Under the pieces are notes generated by a model. That model ran no database searches and was not told the DNA's origin. It saw nothing but the letters and a program-made list of their open reading frames with translations. Position numbers and translations under genes: made by a program. A stretch of 64,000 bases of DNA from an unicellular cyanobacterium SU2 (lineage in GTDB: Bacteria; Cyanobacteriota; Cyanobacteriia; Cyanobacteriales; Microcystaceae), in NCBI GenBank assembly GCA_002110465.1, contig NEED01000075.1, positions 1 to 64,000 of the forward strand, read 5' to 3'. Shown here piece by piece: positions 7,446-15,537 of the stretch (position 1 is the first letter of the stretch; every line of letters starts with the position of its first letter).

Positions 7446-9680
7446 ATGCTAAACAAACCCCCAAAAATTTGGAACCCTGAACATTGGGCGAGTTGGAAAC
7501 CCTTTGGAATAGGGGAACAATATCCTAATAACTATTGGGAATTGGTGCGAACTATTTGGGAAAACCGGGATCAATTACCCTATGCTTGGAATATCCTCAA
7601 TAAAGGGGTTTGTGACGGTTGTGCCTTGGGAACCACAGGAATGAAAGACTGGACGGTTGAGGGGTTCCATTTATGTAATGTAAGGTTGCGACTGTTGCGC
7701 CTTAATACTATGGCTGCTTTAGATTCCGAATGTCTCAAGGATGTCTCTTTATTACCCAGTAAACGAAGTTCTCACCTACGGAAACTAGGAAGACTACCCT
7801 ACCCCATGAGACGGGATAAAGAAGACAAAGGATTCCGTCGTATTAGTTGGGATGAAGCTTTAGACTGTATTGCCAGCCATATTCATCAAACGAGTCCTGA
7901 TCGTACCGCCTATTATCTCACCAGTCGGGGAACGGTTAATGAAACCTATTATGTAGCACAAAAAGCTGTCCGTTCAATGGGGACAAATAATGTGGATAAT
8001 GCAGCGAGAATTTGTCACTCTCCCAGTACAACAGGACTCAAAACTTCCCTTGGTGTGGCTGCAACAACTTGTTCCTATAAAGACTGGATAGGAACTGATT
8101 TATTAGTATTTATTGGCTCAAATGTGGCTAATAATCAACCCGTGACGGTTAAATATTTGCACTGGGCTAAAAAAGCTGGAACTCGCATTGTAATGATTAA
8201 CAGTTATCGGGAACCAGGAATGGAAAGATATTGGGTTCCTTCTATTCCCGAAAGTGCTTTATTTGGAACCAAATTTGCAGAAGATTGTTTTTTAGTTAAT
8301 GTCGGGGGTGACATGGCTTTTTTGAATGGAACCCTAAAACATTTAATTGAAAATAATTGGATTGACAATCATTTTATTAACCAACATACCACTGGATTTA
8401 ATGACTTAAAAAATACCCTTGATAATCAACCTTGGAAAAAATTAGAACAGCTATCAGGGGCAACGCGGGAGCAAATGTATGAGTTTGCTAAACTGATTCA
8501 AAATGCCCAAAAAGCCGTTTTTGTTTGGAGTATGGGAATTACCCAACATCCTTGGGGAGAAGATAATGTTAAAGCTATTATTAATTTAGCCCTAACGAAA
8601 GGATTTGTCGGGCGTGAAGGATGTGGTTTAATGCCTATTAGGGGACATTCTGGCGTACAAGGAGGGGCGGAAATGGGCTGTTATGCCACGGTGTTTCCTG
8701 GAGGTAAACCTATTAATAATGAAAATGCCCAACAATTAAGCGATCTTTGGGGGGTTGAGGTTCCTACTAATAAAGGGTTAATTACATCAGAAATGGTTGA
8801 TGCTGCGGCTGATGGTAACTTAGATGTTTTAGTCTCAGTTGGAGGTAATTTTTTAGAAGTATTACCCGATCCAGACTATGTAGAAACTGCGTTAAAAAAA
8901 GTTCCTCTAAGAGTTCATGTTGATATTATTTGTTCACCACAAATGTTACTCGACCCCGCAGAAACTGTAATTTTATTACCAGCAACAACACGCTATGAAA
9001 TTCCTGGGGGAGTAACTGAAACCAATACAGAAAGACGGGTTATCTTTAGTCCCGAAATCCCTGGCCGTCGTATTGGAGAAGCACGACCTGAATGGCAATT
9101 TTTTCAAGAATTGGCGCAACGAGTTAATCCAAAATTAACCGATAAACTATCATTTGAAAATACGGAAGCTATTCGTCAAGAAATTGCTCAAGTCATTCCT
9201 CAATATGCAGGAATTCAACATTTAAAAGAAGCAGGAGATCAGTTTCAATATGGAGGTTCTTATCTGTGTTTTGGATGGAATTTTCCCACTCCTAATCATA
9301 AAGCTAAATTTATTTCTTTGTCTCCCCCAGAAACCCAATTACCTGATGGTTATTTTGCCGTAGCAACTCGTCGGGGTAAACAGTTTAATAGTATGGTACA
9401 AGAAGATAAAGATGCTATTACAGGGGCAGTCCGAGAAGCAATTTTAATTAGTCAATTAGATGCTGAAAAATTAGGGCTAAAACAGGGAGATACTGTCATT
9501 TTAAAAAATGATTCAGGGGAATATCAAGGGAAAATTTATATCGCCCCGATACAACCTAGTAACTTACAAATTCATTGGCCAGAAGGGAATATTTTATTAG
9601 ATAAAAAACAGCGATCGCCTGTTGCTGGAATTCCCAACTATAATGCTATTGTTTGGTTAGAAAAAGTTGCTTTTACCTGA
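7446..9680 (+). CDS. FdhF/YdeP-family molybdopterin oxidoreductase
   Basis: A 744-residue member of the molybdopterin oxidoreductase superfamily, related to formate dehydrogenase alpha subunits and to YdeP. Cys190 in ARICHSPSTTGL aligns with the selenocysteine/cysteine that binds molybdenum in FdhF, so this is a Cys-type enzyme. The N-terminus has only CDGC (Cys56, Cys59) rather than a clear four-cysteine iron-sulfur motif, which is typical of the YdeP branch. The C-terminal 130 residues form the cofactor-binding barrel domain (ATRRGKQFNSMVQ). The physiological substrate is unproven for this branch; formate is only a possibility. An fdhD gene about 3 kb downstream supports a molybdenum bis-MGD cofactor. 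No partner electron-transfer subunit is adjacent. Confidence 0.8.
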   Translation: MLNKPPKIWNPEHWASWKPFGIGEQYPNNYWELVRTIWENRDQLPYAWNILNKGVCDGCALGTTGMKDWTVEGFHLCNVRLRLLRLNTMAALDSECLKDVSLLPSKRSSHLRKLGRLPYPMRRDKEDKGFRRISWDEALDCIASHIHQTSPDRTAYYLTSRGTVNETYYVAQKAVRSMGTNNVDNAARICHSPSTTGLKTSLGVAATTCSYKDWIGTDLLVFIGSNVANNQPVTVKYLHWAKKAGTRIVMINSYREPGMERYWVPSIPESALFGTKFAEDCFLVNVGGDMAFLNGTLKHLIENNWIDNHFINQHTTGFNDLKNTLDNQPWKKLEQLSGATREQMYEFAKLIQNAQKAVFVWSMGITQHPWGEDNVKAIINLALTKGFVGREGCGLMPIRGHSGVQGGAEMGCYATVFPGGKPINNENAQQLSDLWGVEVPTNKGLITSEMVDAAADGNLDVLVSVGGNFLEVLPDPDYVETALKKVPLRVHVDIICSPQMLLDPAETVILLPATTRYEIPGGVTETNTERRVIFSPEIPGRRIGEARPEWQFFQELAQRVNPKLTDKLSFENTEAIRQEIAQVIPQYAGIQHLKEAGDQFQYGGSYLCFGWNFPTPNHKAKFISLSPPETQLPDGYFAVATRRGKQFNSMVQEDKDAITGAVREAILISQLDAEKLGLKQGDTVILKNDSGEYQGKIYIAPIQPSNLQIHWPEGNILLDKKQRSPVAGIPNYNAIVWLEKVAFT

Positions 9681-9848
9681 TAAATTCGATTCAATTAATT
9701 AGAATCTTTAGTGTATAATGAGTTTAAGACTCTTACTTAAATTAGCACGGAAACATTTCAATTTTGCACTTTAATTATTCTAAGAAAAACTGAAATCTTT
9801 CGGTTGTCATTACTGTGGGTAATGCTTTTACAAAAACAGGATGTTCTC

Positions 9849-10862
9849 ATGAGAAAAATACTGAGTCAGGACAAAATAATGATCACAAAAGTAGGCAACA
9901 TCAAATTTGAAGGAAATGTACATGAAGACAAAGACATCAGTGCTATTGTCTCTTTGGGAAAATTTTTAGCCATTGGTTCTGATGAAAGTAAACGAAAAAT
10001 TCAAATTTTAGAAAAAGAGAAAGAACAAAAAAATCAGGAAATTGTCTATAAAGTCAAAGAAGATTTAGAAATTAAACTTCCTCATCTCTGCGAGGACACA
10101 AAGCAAGAAATTGATATTGAAGGAATGTCAATTAGTGATGAAAATACTTTATTTGTCATTGGCTCTCATTCCTTAAAACGATTAAAAGTTAAAGATGATA
10201 AAACTTACTGTCAGAACCGTGAAAGAATGACGAAAGTGATATCAGAAGATAGGAGAAATACCATTTTCAGATTGAAAGTTGATTGTAAAACAGGTGAAGA
10301 AAATAAGAAGAAAAGAAAAATTATTCGGATTAAAGAAATCATCGAAAATGACAGTATATTAGGTATTTTTACTAAAATTCCCAGTAAAGAGAATGGTGTT
10401 GATATTGAAGGAATTGCCTCTGAGGGAGATACTTTATATATTGGATTTCGAGGTCCAGTTCTCAGGGAGAATTATGTCCCTGTAATGGTAATAGAAGATA
10501 TTGAAGACGCATCAGATTACGAACTACGTTTTGTCAATTTGAGGGGAAATGGTATTCGTGCCATAACCAAAGTTAAAAATGGATTTTTGATTATCGCAGG
10601 TCCTGTGGGGGATGGTTTTGGTGCTTATGAGCTTTATTTCTGGAACGGTGTTGATTGTATCCCTGGGACAGATAAAGTAGAAAAAGTAGCTCTTATCCCA
10701 CTCGGAGAAATTCCAACACCTGATAATGCTAAAGCAGAAGGAATAACTGTTATCGAAGAAACCAATGATGATTATAAATTTATTATTATTTATGACAGTT
10801 TAAAAAACGGACAACCGACACTATTCCAACTAAAAAAGCCGTGGCAAGAGGAAAAGAAATAA
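9849..10862 (+). CDS. DUF3616-domain protein
   Basis: Soluble protein of about 337 residues matching DUF3616, recognised by the repeated EG(I/M) elements (IDIEGMSI, VDIEGIAS, KAEGITVI) and the IGFRGPVL segment typical of the family. The repeated strand pattern suggests a beta-propeller-like fold. The biochemical function is unknown. Start choice is uncertain: in-frame candidates are TTG 9804, ATG 9822, ATG 9849 (AGGA nine bases upstream) and ATG 9879. The charged, lysine-rich insertion around residues 55-75 and 150-165 is unusual. The gene lies between the molybdoenzyme and a convergent xylanase gene, with no obvious functional link. Confidence 0.6.
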   Translation: MRKILSQDKIMITKVGNIKFEGNVHEDKDISAIVSLGKFLAIGSDESKRKIQILEKEKEQKNQEIVYKVKEDLEIKLPHLCEDTKQEIDIEGMSISDENTLFVIGSHSLKRLKVKDDKTYCQNRERMTKVISEDRRNTIFRLKVDCKTGEENKKKRKIIRIKEIIENDSILGIFTKIPSKENGVDIEGIASEGDTLYIGFRGPVLRENYVPVMVIEDIEDASDYELRFVNLRGNGIRAITKVKNGFLIIAGPVGDGFGAYELYFWNGVDCIPGTDKVEKVALIPLGEIPTPDNAKAEGITVIEETNDDYKFIIIYDSLKNGQPTLFQLKKPWQEEKK

Positions 10863-10893
10863 TAACAATCAAACCTTCAAAGGTGGTTATACT

Positions 10894-12474
10894 TTAGTCA
10901 GTTTGCCACCGTTTTAACAAATCTTTTAAGCGATAAAAGGCTTCTTTTGGCTGTCCATCAGGTTTGAGAAATCCCCCATGCGCCCAAAAATGGTTAACCT
11001 GTTCAGAGAAATCCCACCAAGTAATGGCATCAATATAGGGTTTACTATAACAAAGGGTATAAAACTGTTCAATCCAATCAGCTTGGATTGTTTCAGACCA
11101 GGGTTTATGCCATAAACCAAAAGGAGTTTTCATAAAAGAATTTTCATCTTCTGTGGTATCTGAAGGAACCCCTAATTCTGTTATATGAATCGGTTTTCCT
11201 AATTGTCCAAAACGTTCTAATACCCTATTAATTTCTAATAAATCATGGTTCGGATAATAGAGTTGCAAACCTATGGCTTCAAAGGGAATATTAGCCGCTA
11301 AACAAGCTTTTATATATTGATAAGGAGTATCAGGATTTGATTCTTCTCTGGTGCGATATTTAGCCCACAAACAACAGTTATTAATAAGACGAAACGCCTG
11401 GGGGTTTCCTTGATGACAAGCGGTGGAAGCAACCCGCGATAGTTCAATTAATTGCGATAAGGTATAACCAGGTTCATTAGCAAAAGCTAGTCCGCTACCC
11501 TCGTTTATCACATCATAATACGGCAAGCGATCGCCAAAATATTGAGTAACTTCTTGAATATGGGTTTCAATTTTCCCTTTCATCGAGTCAAAACTCGTAT
11601 CTTCCAACCAGTAGGGAATGCCATACTCTGCAAACCAAACCAAGGGATGACCTTTAGCTTTAATTTGATGTTTTTCTAGGAATTCCAACATTTGATTGAG
11701 GTTTTCATAGTTTTTTTGCCCTTTCTTCCTCTCAAAACTACGCCAATACAAGGGAATGGTTGCAAAATTAAATAATTGGACAAAGCGCGTTTCATAGGCT
11801 TGTCCCCCATCAGGAAACCCAAAAAAGTTGCAGCCAAAGAGAAAATTAGGTCGCTTTCCTCTCCTAGCAATGGTGTCCCTTGCATGGGCTAAAACCGCCT
11901 CCTCACCCCCCCATAGACTCTCATATAAGCTTTGCTGACACCATCTCATCTGTTGTCTAATCTCTTGGCTATTTTGAGCATTTTTCAGATAAACACGGGC
12001 TTTATGGAGTCGGTTTGTGATGGTTGCAGGTAATGAGTATCCTTCTAATTGCCATGCTTTTATAATTGATTCAACCCGATATAAACGAGTTTGAACCAGT
12101 TCTAAGTTAAGATTAAGAGGAAAATCCTTGATAGTGTAGCCTTTTCCTCGATTATCCGCATAAAGATAGACTTTTCCAAAACCATAGACATTAAAGCCAA
12201 TAGCTATAATCACCGGAAAAGACGGAACAGAAGACACCAATTGACCGTTTTCGACGCGACGAGGAGGAGTCAAAATTGGGTTATCTTCTAAATCTAGAAA
12301 GTAAAGACTCTTCCAACCAGACTCATCTAAAGGATTACCCTGAAAATCCCATCCCTGAAGCGTAATTGTCTCTTCTGAAGGATTTTGAGCTAGTACGGAG
12401 GTTGATACTTGGTGAATCAGTGGGAAAAGGGTTAATCCCCCTGTGAACTCTAACAAACGACGACGACGCATCAT
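10894..12474 (-). CDS. Secreted family 10 endo-1,4-beta-xylanase
   Basis: Glycoside hydrolase family 10 enzyme that would cleave xylan-type beta-1,4 links. The N-terminus MMRRRRLLEFTGGLTLFPLI combines an arginine cluster with a hydrophobic core, so export by Tat or Sec is likely. Residues 30-190 form an accessory region. The catalytic barrel follows: KGHPLVW, acid/base Glu325 in YDVINEGSG, and nucleophile Glu433 in HITELGVPS, all in the expected order. The protein ends on TWWDFSEQ and a YRLKDLL helix, typical of the family. It is convergent with the DUF3616 gene and stands alone, with no other plant-polysaccharide genes nearby. A cyanobacterial glycan may be the real substrate. Confidence 0.85.
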   Translation of the reverse strand: MMRRRRLLEFTGGLTLFPLIHQVSTSVLAQNPSEETITLQGWDFQGNPLDESGWKSLYFLDLEDNPILTPPRRVENGQLVSSVPSFPVIIAIGFNVYGFGKVYLYADNRGKGYTIKDFPLNLNLELVQTRLYRVESIIKAWQLEGYSLPATITNRLHKARVYLKNAQNSQEIRQQMRWCQQSLYESLWGGEEAVLAHARDTIARRGKRPNFLFGCNFFGFPDGGQAYETRFVQLFNFATIPLYWRSFERKKGQKNYENLNQMLEFLEKHQIKAKGHPLVWFAEYGIPYWLEDTSFDSMKGKIETHIQEVTQYFGDRLPYYDVINEGSGLAFANEPGYTLSQLIELSRVASTACHQGNPQAFRLINNCCLWAKYRTREESNPDTPYQYIKACLAANIPFEAIGLQLYYPNHDLLEINRVLERFGQLGKPIHITELGVPSDTTEDENSFMKTPFGLWHKPWSETIQADWIEQFYTLCYSKPYIDAITWWDFSEQVNHFWAHGGFLKPDGQPKEAFYRLKDLLKRWQTD

Positions 12475-12620
12475 AAATCCAACAGTTACTTTGTCCTAAT
12501 TCATTATATTGGTTTGACCAAATTTACCTTATACGATTAACAACTATATACACACTTTAATTATTCAGTTCCCGAACATCAGAGCGATCACCTATCATAA
12601 AAAAATAAACTTGTTAACTT

Positions 12621-13454
12621 ATGTTCAATCGTCAAAAGAGTCAAATTAAGTCGAAAATTTTGGTGGTTAACCATAGTCAAAGGCGATCCCGTTTAGATAA
12701 TTTAGCCACAGAAGAACCGTTAGAAATTCGCCTGGTCAACCCTTCCAAAACAGTGGCTATTACCATGCGAACCCCTGGAAATGATTTCGATCTTGTAGCA
12801 GGTTTTTTATATAGTGAAGGGATAATTAATCATCAAAAGGATATCCAACAGATCAGTTATTGTGTTGACCCAAATGTTGACGGAGAGCAAAGATATAATA
12901 TCGTTAATGTTAATTTAAGAGAAGGATTACAGCCTGATTTACATACCCTAGAACGACATTTTTTCACTTCTAGTGCTTGTGGAGTTTGTGGGAAAATGAG
13001 TATTGAATCTTTAAAATTAAAAGGATTTTCTCCTATTGAAAGTAATCTTAGCCTTACTCCAAACCTTATCTATACTCTGTCTGAAAAATTGCGTTCTGCC
13101 CAAGGAATTTTTACTAAAACGGGAGGATTACACGCTGCCGCTTTATTTGATTTTCAAGGAAATTTATTAAAATTACGAGAAGATGTGGGGAGACATAACG
13201 CTTTAGATAAATTGATTGGATCTGCTTTTTTTAGTAGCGAAATTCCTCTAAATAATCATATCGTTATGGTTAGTGGTCGTTCGAGCTTTGAGATTTTACA
13301 AAAGTGTATTACAGCCAATGTCCCGATTATTTGTGCTGTTTCTGCACCTAGTAGTTTAGCTGTTACTTTAGCTAAAGAATTTAATGTTACTTTAATCGGA
13401 TTTTTGCGAGAGAAACGGTTTAATATTTACTCTGGTTGGGAGAGAATTGTCTGA
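12621..13454 (+). CDS. fdhD: Formate dehydrogenase accessory sulfurtransferase FdhD
   Basis: FdhD takes sulfur from a cysteine desulfurase and places it on the molybdenum of the bis-MGD cofactor, activating formate dehydrogenase-type enzymes. The sulfur-carrying motif is present as CGVCG (Cys120 and Cys123). The C-terminal half contains GGLHAAALFD, EDVGRHNALDKLIG and VSGRSSFEI, all family signatures. At 277 residues it is full length. The obvious client is the FdhF/YdeP-like enzyme encoded upstream on the same strand, although a DUF3616 gene and an opposite-strand xylanase gene separate the two. It is divergent from the xylanase gene, with about 145 bases for both promoters. Confidence 0.9.
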   Translation: MFNRQKSQIKSKILVVNHSQRRSRLDNLATEEPLEIRLVNPSKTVAITMRTPGNDFDLVAGFLYSEGIINHQKDIQQISYCVDPNVDGEQRYNIVNVNLREGLQPDLHTLERHFFTSSACGVCGKMSIESLKLKGFSPIESNLSLTPNLIYTLSEKLRSAQGIFTKTGGLHAAALFDFQGNLLKLREDVGRHNALDKLIGSAFFSSEIPLNNHIVMVSGRSSFEILQKCITANVPIICAVSAPSSLAVTLAKEFNVTLIGFLREKRFNIYSGWERIV

Positions 13455-13548
13455 ATTTAAAAGTAGAGGTTAACGATTAAGTTTCTCATTACATGAAAGA
13501 TACCTTAAATATGTTTTAAGTAGGTCAAATAACATACAGCTGTTTAAA

Positions 13549-13578
13549 AGGGCTAAAGCCCTTACTACGAACTTTTAT
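13549..13578 (-). repeat. Dispersed GGGCTTTAGCCC palindrome, copy 1
   Basis: The sequence, read on the minus strand as ATAAAAGTTCGTAGTAAGGG followed by CTTTAGCCCT, is nearly identical to the copy at 59184-59213 and close to that at 18338-18367. The GGGCTTTAGCCC core is palindromic. It sits between fdhD and the Rieske gene. It belongs to the REP/MITE-like families that litter Crocosphaera/Cyanothece-type genomes. Confidence 0.7.
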
Positions 13579-13648
13579 TTTTTAGGTGATTTGTATTAAA
13601 TTTTGTTAATATAAATAAAAATATAGGGGTAAGATAACAGTAATTATC

Positions 13649-15145
13649 ATGGTGACTCAGATTAGCCGACCAGAAGAAAATATTAGTCAAGAGACAAAAC
13701 CCGCAACAGAAGAAGCCACCTTTCAATGGACAAAACAATGGTATCCTATCGCCGTTGTTGAATTTCTCGATTCGTCTCGCCCCCATGCTCTACAATTATT
13801 GGGGAAAGAATTAGTAATTTGGCGCGATCGCCAGAATCAATGGCGTTGTTTTGAGGATCGTTGTCCTCATCGGTTAGTTCCCCTATCAGAAGGAAGAGTT
13901 GAACCCGACGGGACTTTAATGTGTGCTTATCACGCTTGGCGTTTTGATGAGACAGGAAAATGTGTCAGTCTTCCCCAGTCTCAGGATAAGACAACAGAAA
14001 CGAAGAATATAGAAAATCCTAAATCTTGTGCGATCGCCTATCCCACTCAGGAACGTCAAGGATTAATCTGGGTTTGGCCAGAATCAGGATCTCAAGCTAA
14101 GATCGAAAGCCAGGCTAGAAAACCAAGAATTATCCCTGAACTTGAAGAAAATTCCGATAAAGTCGTTAAACTTTATTGGAGTGTACGGGACTTACCCTAT
14201 GGATGGGATTATTTCATGGAAAATGTCGCCGATCCTGCCCATGTTCCCGTCTCTCACCACGGAATGATGGGAAGTCGCTACAAAGATGCTAAATACTACG
14301 ACATGATTCGAGAAAAAGAAATATCGACTCAAGAAGGATTTGCTTTTTCTATCGAACCGGTTCCACCCACCATAGAAAAAACGATCCATGACTTTCAACC
14401 TCCCTGTCACATGAGAATTTCTTCAACCTTCAAAGATGGGGGCAAATTTATTCTAGCCTTATATGCCAGTCCCACCCGACCAGGATGGTGTCGTCAGATT
14501 GGTTGTCAAATATTGGTCAAAAATAATGAAGGAAAAGCCCCGAAAGGCATAGCATTTTTCGCTCTTCCTATGCCAACTTGGTTAGGTCATATTTTAAGTT
14601 CCTTATTTCTGCATCAAGATTTAGTCTTTCTTCACTACCAAGAAAAAATTATAGCCAAACAAGGAAAACAAGGGTGGTTATCCTCTGTCTACACCCCCAA
14701 CCCTCAAGATAAAATGGTAATTACCTTGCGTAAGTGGATAGAGAAACGAGCAGGAGGTGGAATTCCTTGGTCTACGGATGGGAGTCTTGAACTTCCCCCC
14801 CCCGAAACAGATAAACAAAAACTCTTTGATGTTTGGACAACCCATACTCAGAATTGTCGTGTGTGTCTTAATGCTCTAAAAAATATTAATCGCGCCACTA
14901 TCACCGCTTATGTCGGTGCTGCAATTTGTTTGATCATCGGAATTCTCCTAGACTCCCGCGCCGTTGCTCTAAAGCTCTCCACCCAAGCAATTGACCAGAC
15001 TCACTCCTTGCTAAGGGTAGCTCCTCCATTAGGTTTTTGGGTAGCGATCGCTGGAGCGGTTATCTTAGTAATTGTAGGCTACCTACTCAAAAAATTAAGC
15101 CGACTTTTCTATGTCTATGAATTTGAACATAGTCACAACAACTAG
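13649..15145 (+). CDS. PaO/Tic55-type Rieske oxygenase
   Basis: A 498-residue membrane-anchored Rieske non-heme iron oxygenase related to pheophorbide a oxygenase, chlorophyllide a oxygenase and Tic55. The Rieske cluster ligands are Cys72/His74 (CPH) and Cys92/His95 (CAYH). The mononuclear iron site is in ENVADPAHVPVSHHG near residues 190-205. A Cys-X-X-Cys (Cys403, Cys406), a redox motif typical of this subfamily, precedes two C-terminal transmembrane segments (about 420-440 and 465-485). It probably acts on a chlorophyll breakdown product or another tetrapyrrole or isoprenoid at the thylakoid, but the substrate cannot be read from sequence. No reductase gene is adjacent; ferredoxin is the usual donor. 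Confidence 0.8.
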   Translation: MVTQISRPEENISQETKPATEEATFQWTKQWYPIAVVEFLDSSRPHALQLLGKELVIWRDRQNQWRCFEDRCPHRLVPLSEGRVEPDGTLMCAYHAWRFDETGKCVSLPQSQDKTTETKNIENPKSCAIAYPTQERQGLIWVWPESGSQAKIESQARKPRIIPELEENSDKVVKLYWSVRDLPYGWDYFMENVADPAHVPVSHHGMMGSRYKDAKYYDMIREKEISTQEGFAFSIEPVPPTIEKTIHDFQPPCHMRISSTFKDGGKFILALYASPTRPGWCRQIGCQILVKNNEGKAPKGIAFFALPMPTWLGHILSSLFLHQDLVFLHYQEKIIAKQGKQGWLSSVYTPNPQDKMVITLRKWIEKRAGGGIPWSTDGSLELPPPETDKQKLFDVWTTHTQNCRVCLNALKNINRATITAYVGAAICLIIGILLDSRAVALKLSTQAIDQTHSLLRVAPPLGFWVAIAGAVILVIVGYLLKKLSRLFYVYEFEHSHNN

Positions 15146-15222
15146 AGGAGGAAACAAACTTTGACTATGATTTAAGTGTAAAATTGCTTAACATAAAGCA
15201 GCCAAGATAAACAACAAAATAT

Positions 15223-15487
15223 ACTCCTTGGGACACAGGGAGTCTGCCTCGGTAGTAGTTCTCTACTACGCCAGTAAGTGCCACTTAAGGTGAGCAAAAC
15301 CTGCGGAGGCTGAGTAAGACCAACACTAGAATTTTCTTGTAGAGGCATCAGCCGGTGAAAGAGGAAGCCTCGTACCTAAGCTTAGCGACGTGCGTAGGTA
15401 TGTCACCAATTACTGGTGTCGTCATAGACATCACTCGAAGGTCGAACGCTCCGAGTGGTTTAGTTCCAGCCTCCTGTGCTGGCTATG
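15223..15487 (+). ncRNA. Unidentified highly structured RNA upstream of the EF-G gene
   Basis: A non-coding stretch between the Rieske gene and fusA is unusually GC-rich for this window and packed with complementary arms: 15223-15227 with 15239-15243; a 7-bp hairpin 15252-15258/15263-15269 enclosed by 15246-15250/15306-15310; 15342-15346/15367-15371; 15373-15378/15395-15400; 15404-15408/15414-15418. A three-way junction has closing stem CATAG 15423-15427/CTATG 15483-15487 with branches 15432-15437/15452-15457 and 15466-15470/15478-15482. Two GCCTC and two GAGGC arms could swap partners. It ends 50 bases before the fusA start, so it is either a cis-regulatory leader or a separate RNA. It does not look like tmRNA, RNase P RNA, SRP RNA, a cobalamin riboswitch or a group I intron. 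Confidence 0.65.
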
Positions 15488-15537
15488 AAGTAAACGCCGA
15501 ATAAATACCATTTGTAAGACCTAAACCCTGTAGATCT

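Noticed and set aside
15223-15487. tmRNA, RNase P RNA, SRP RNA, cobalamin riboswitch or group I intron
   Set aside because: None of the conserved cores of those RNAs as I know them is present; the segment is left unassigned.
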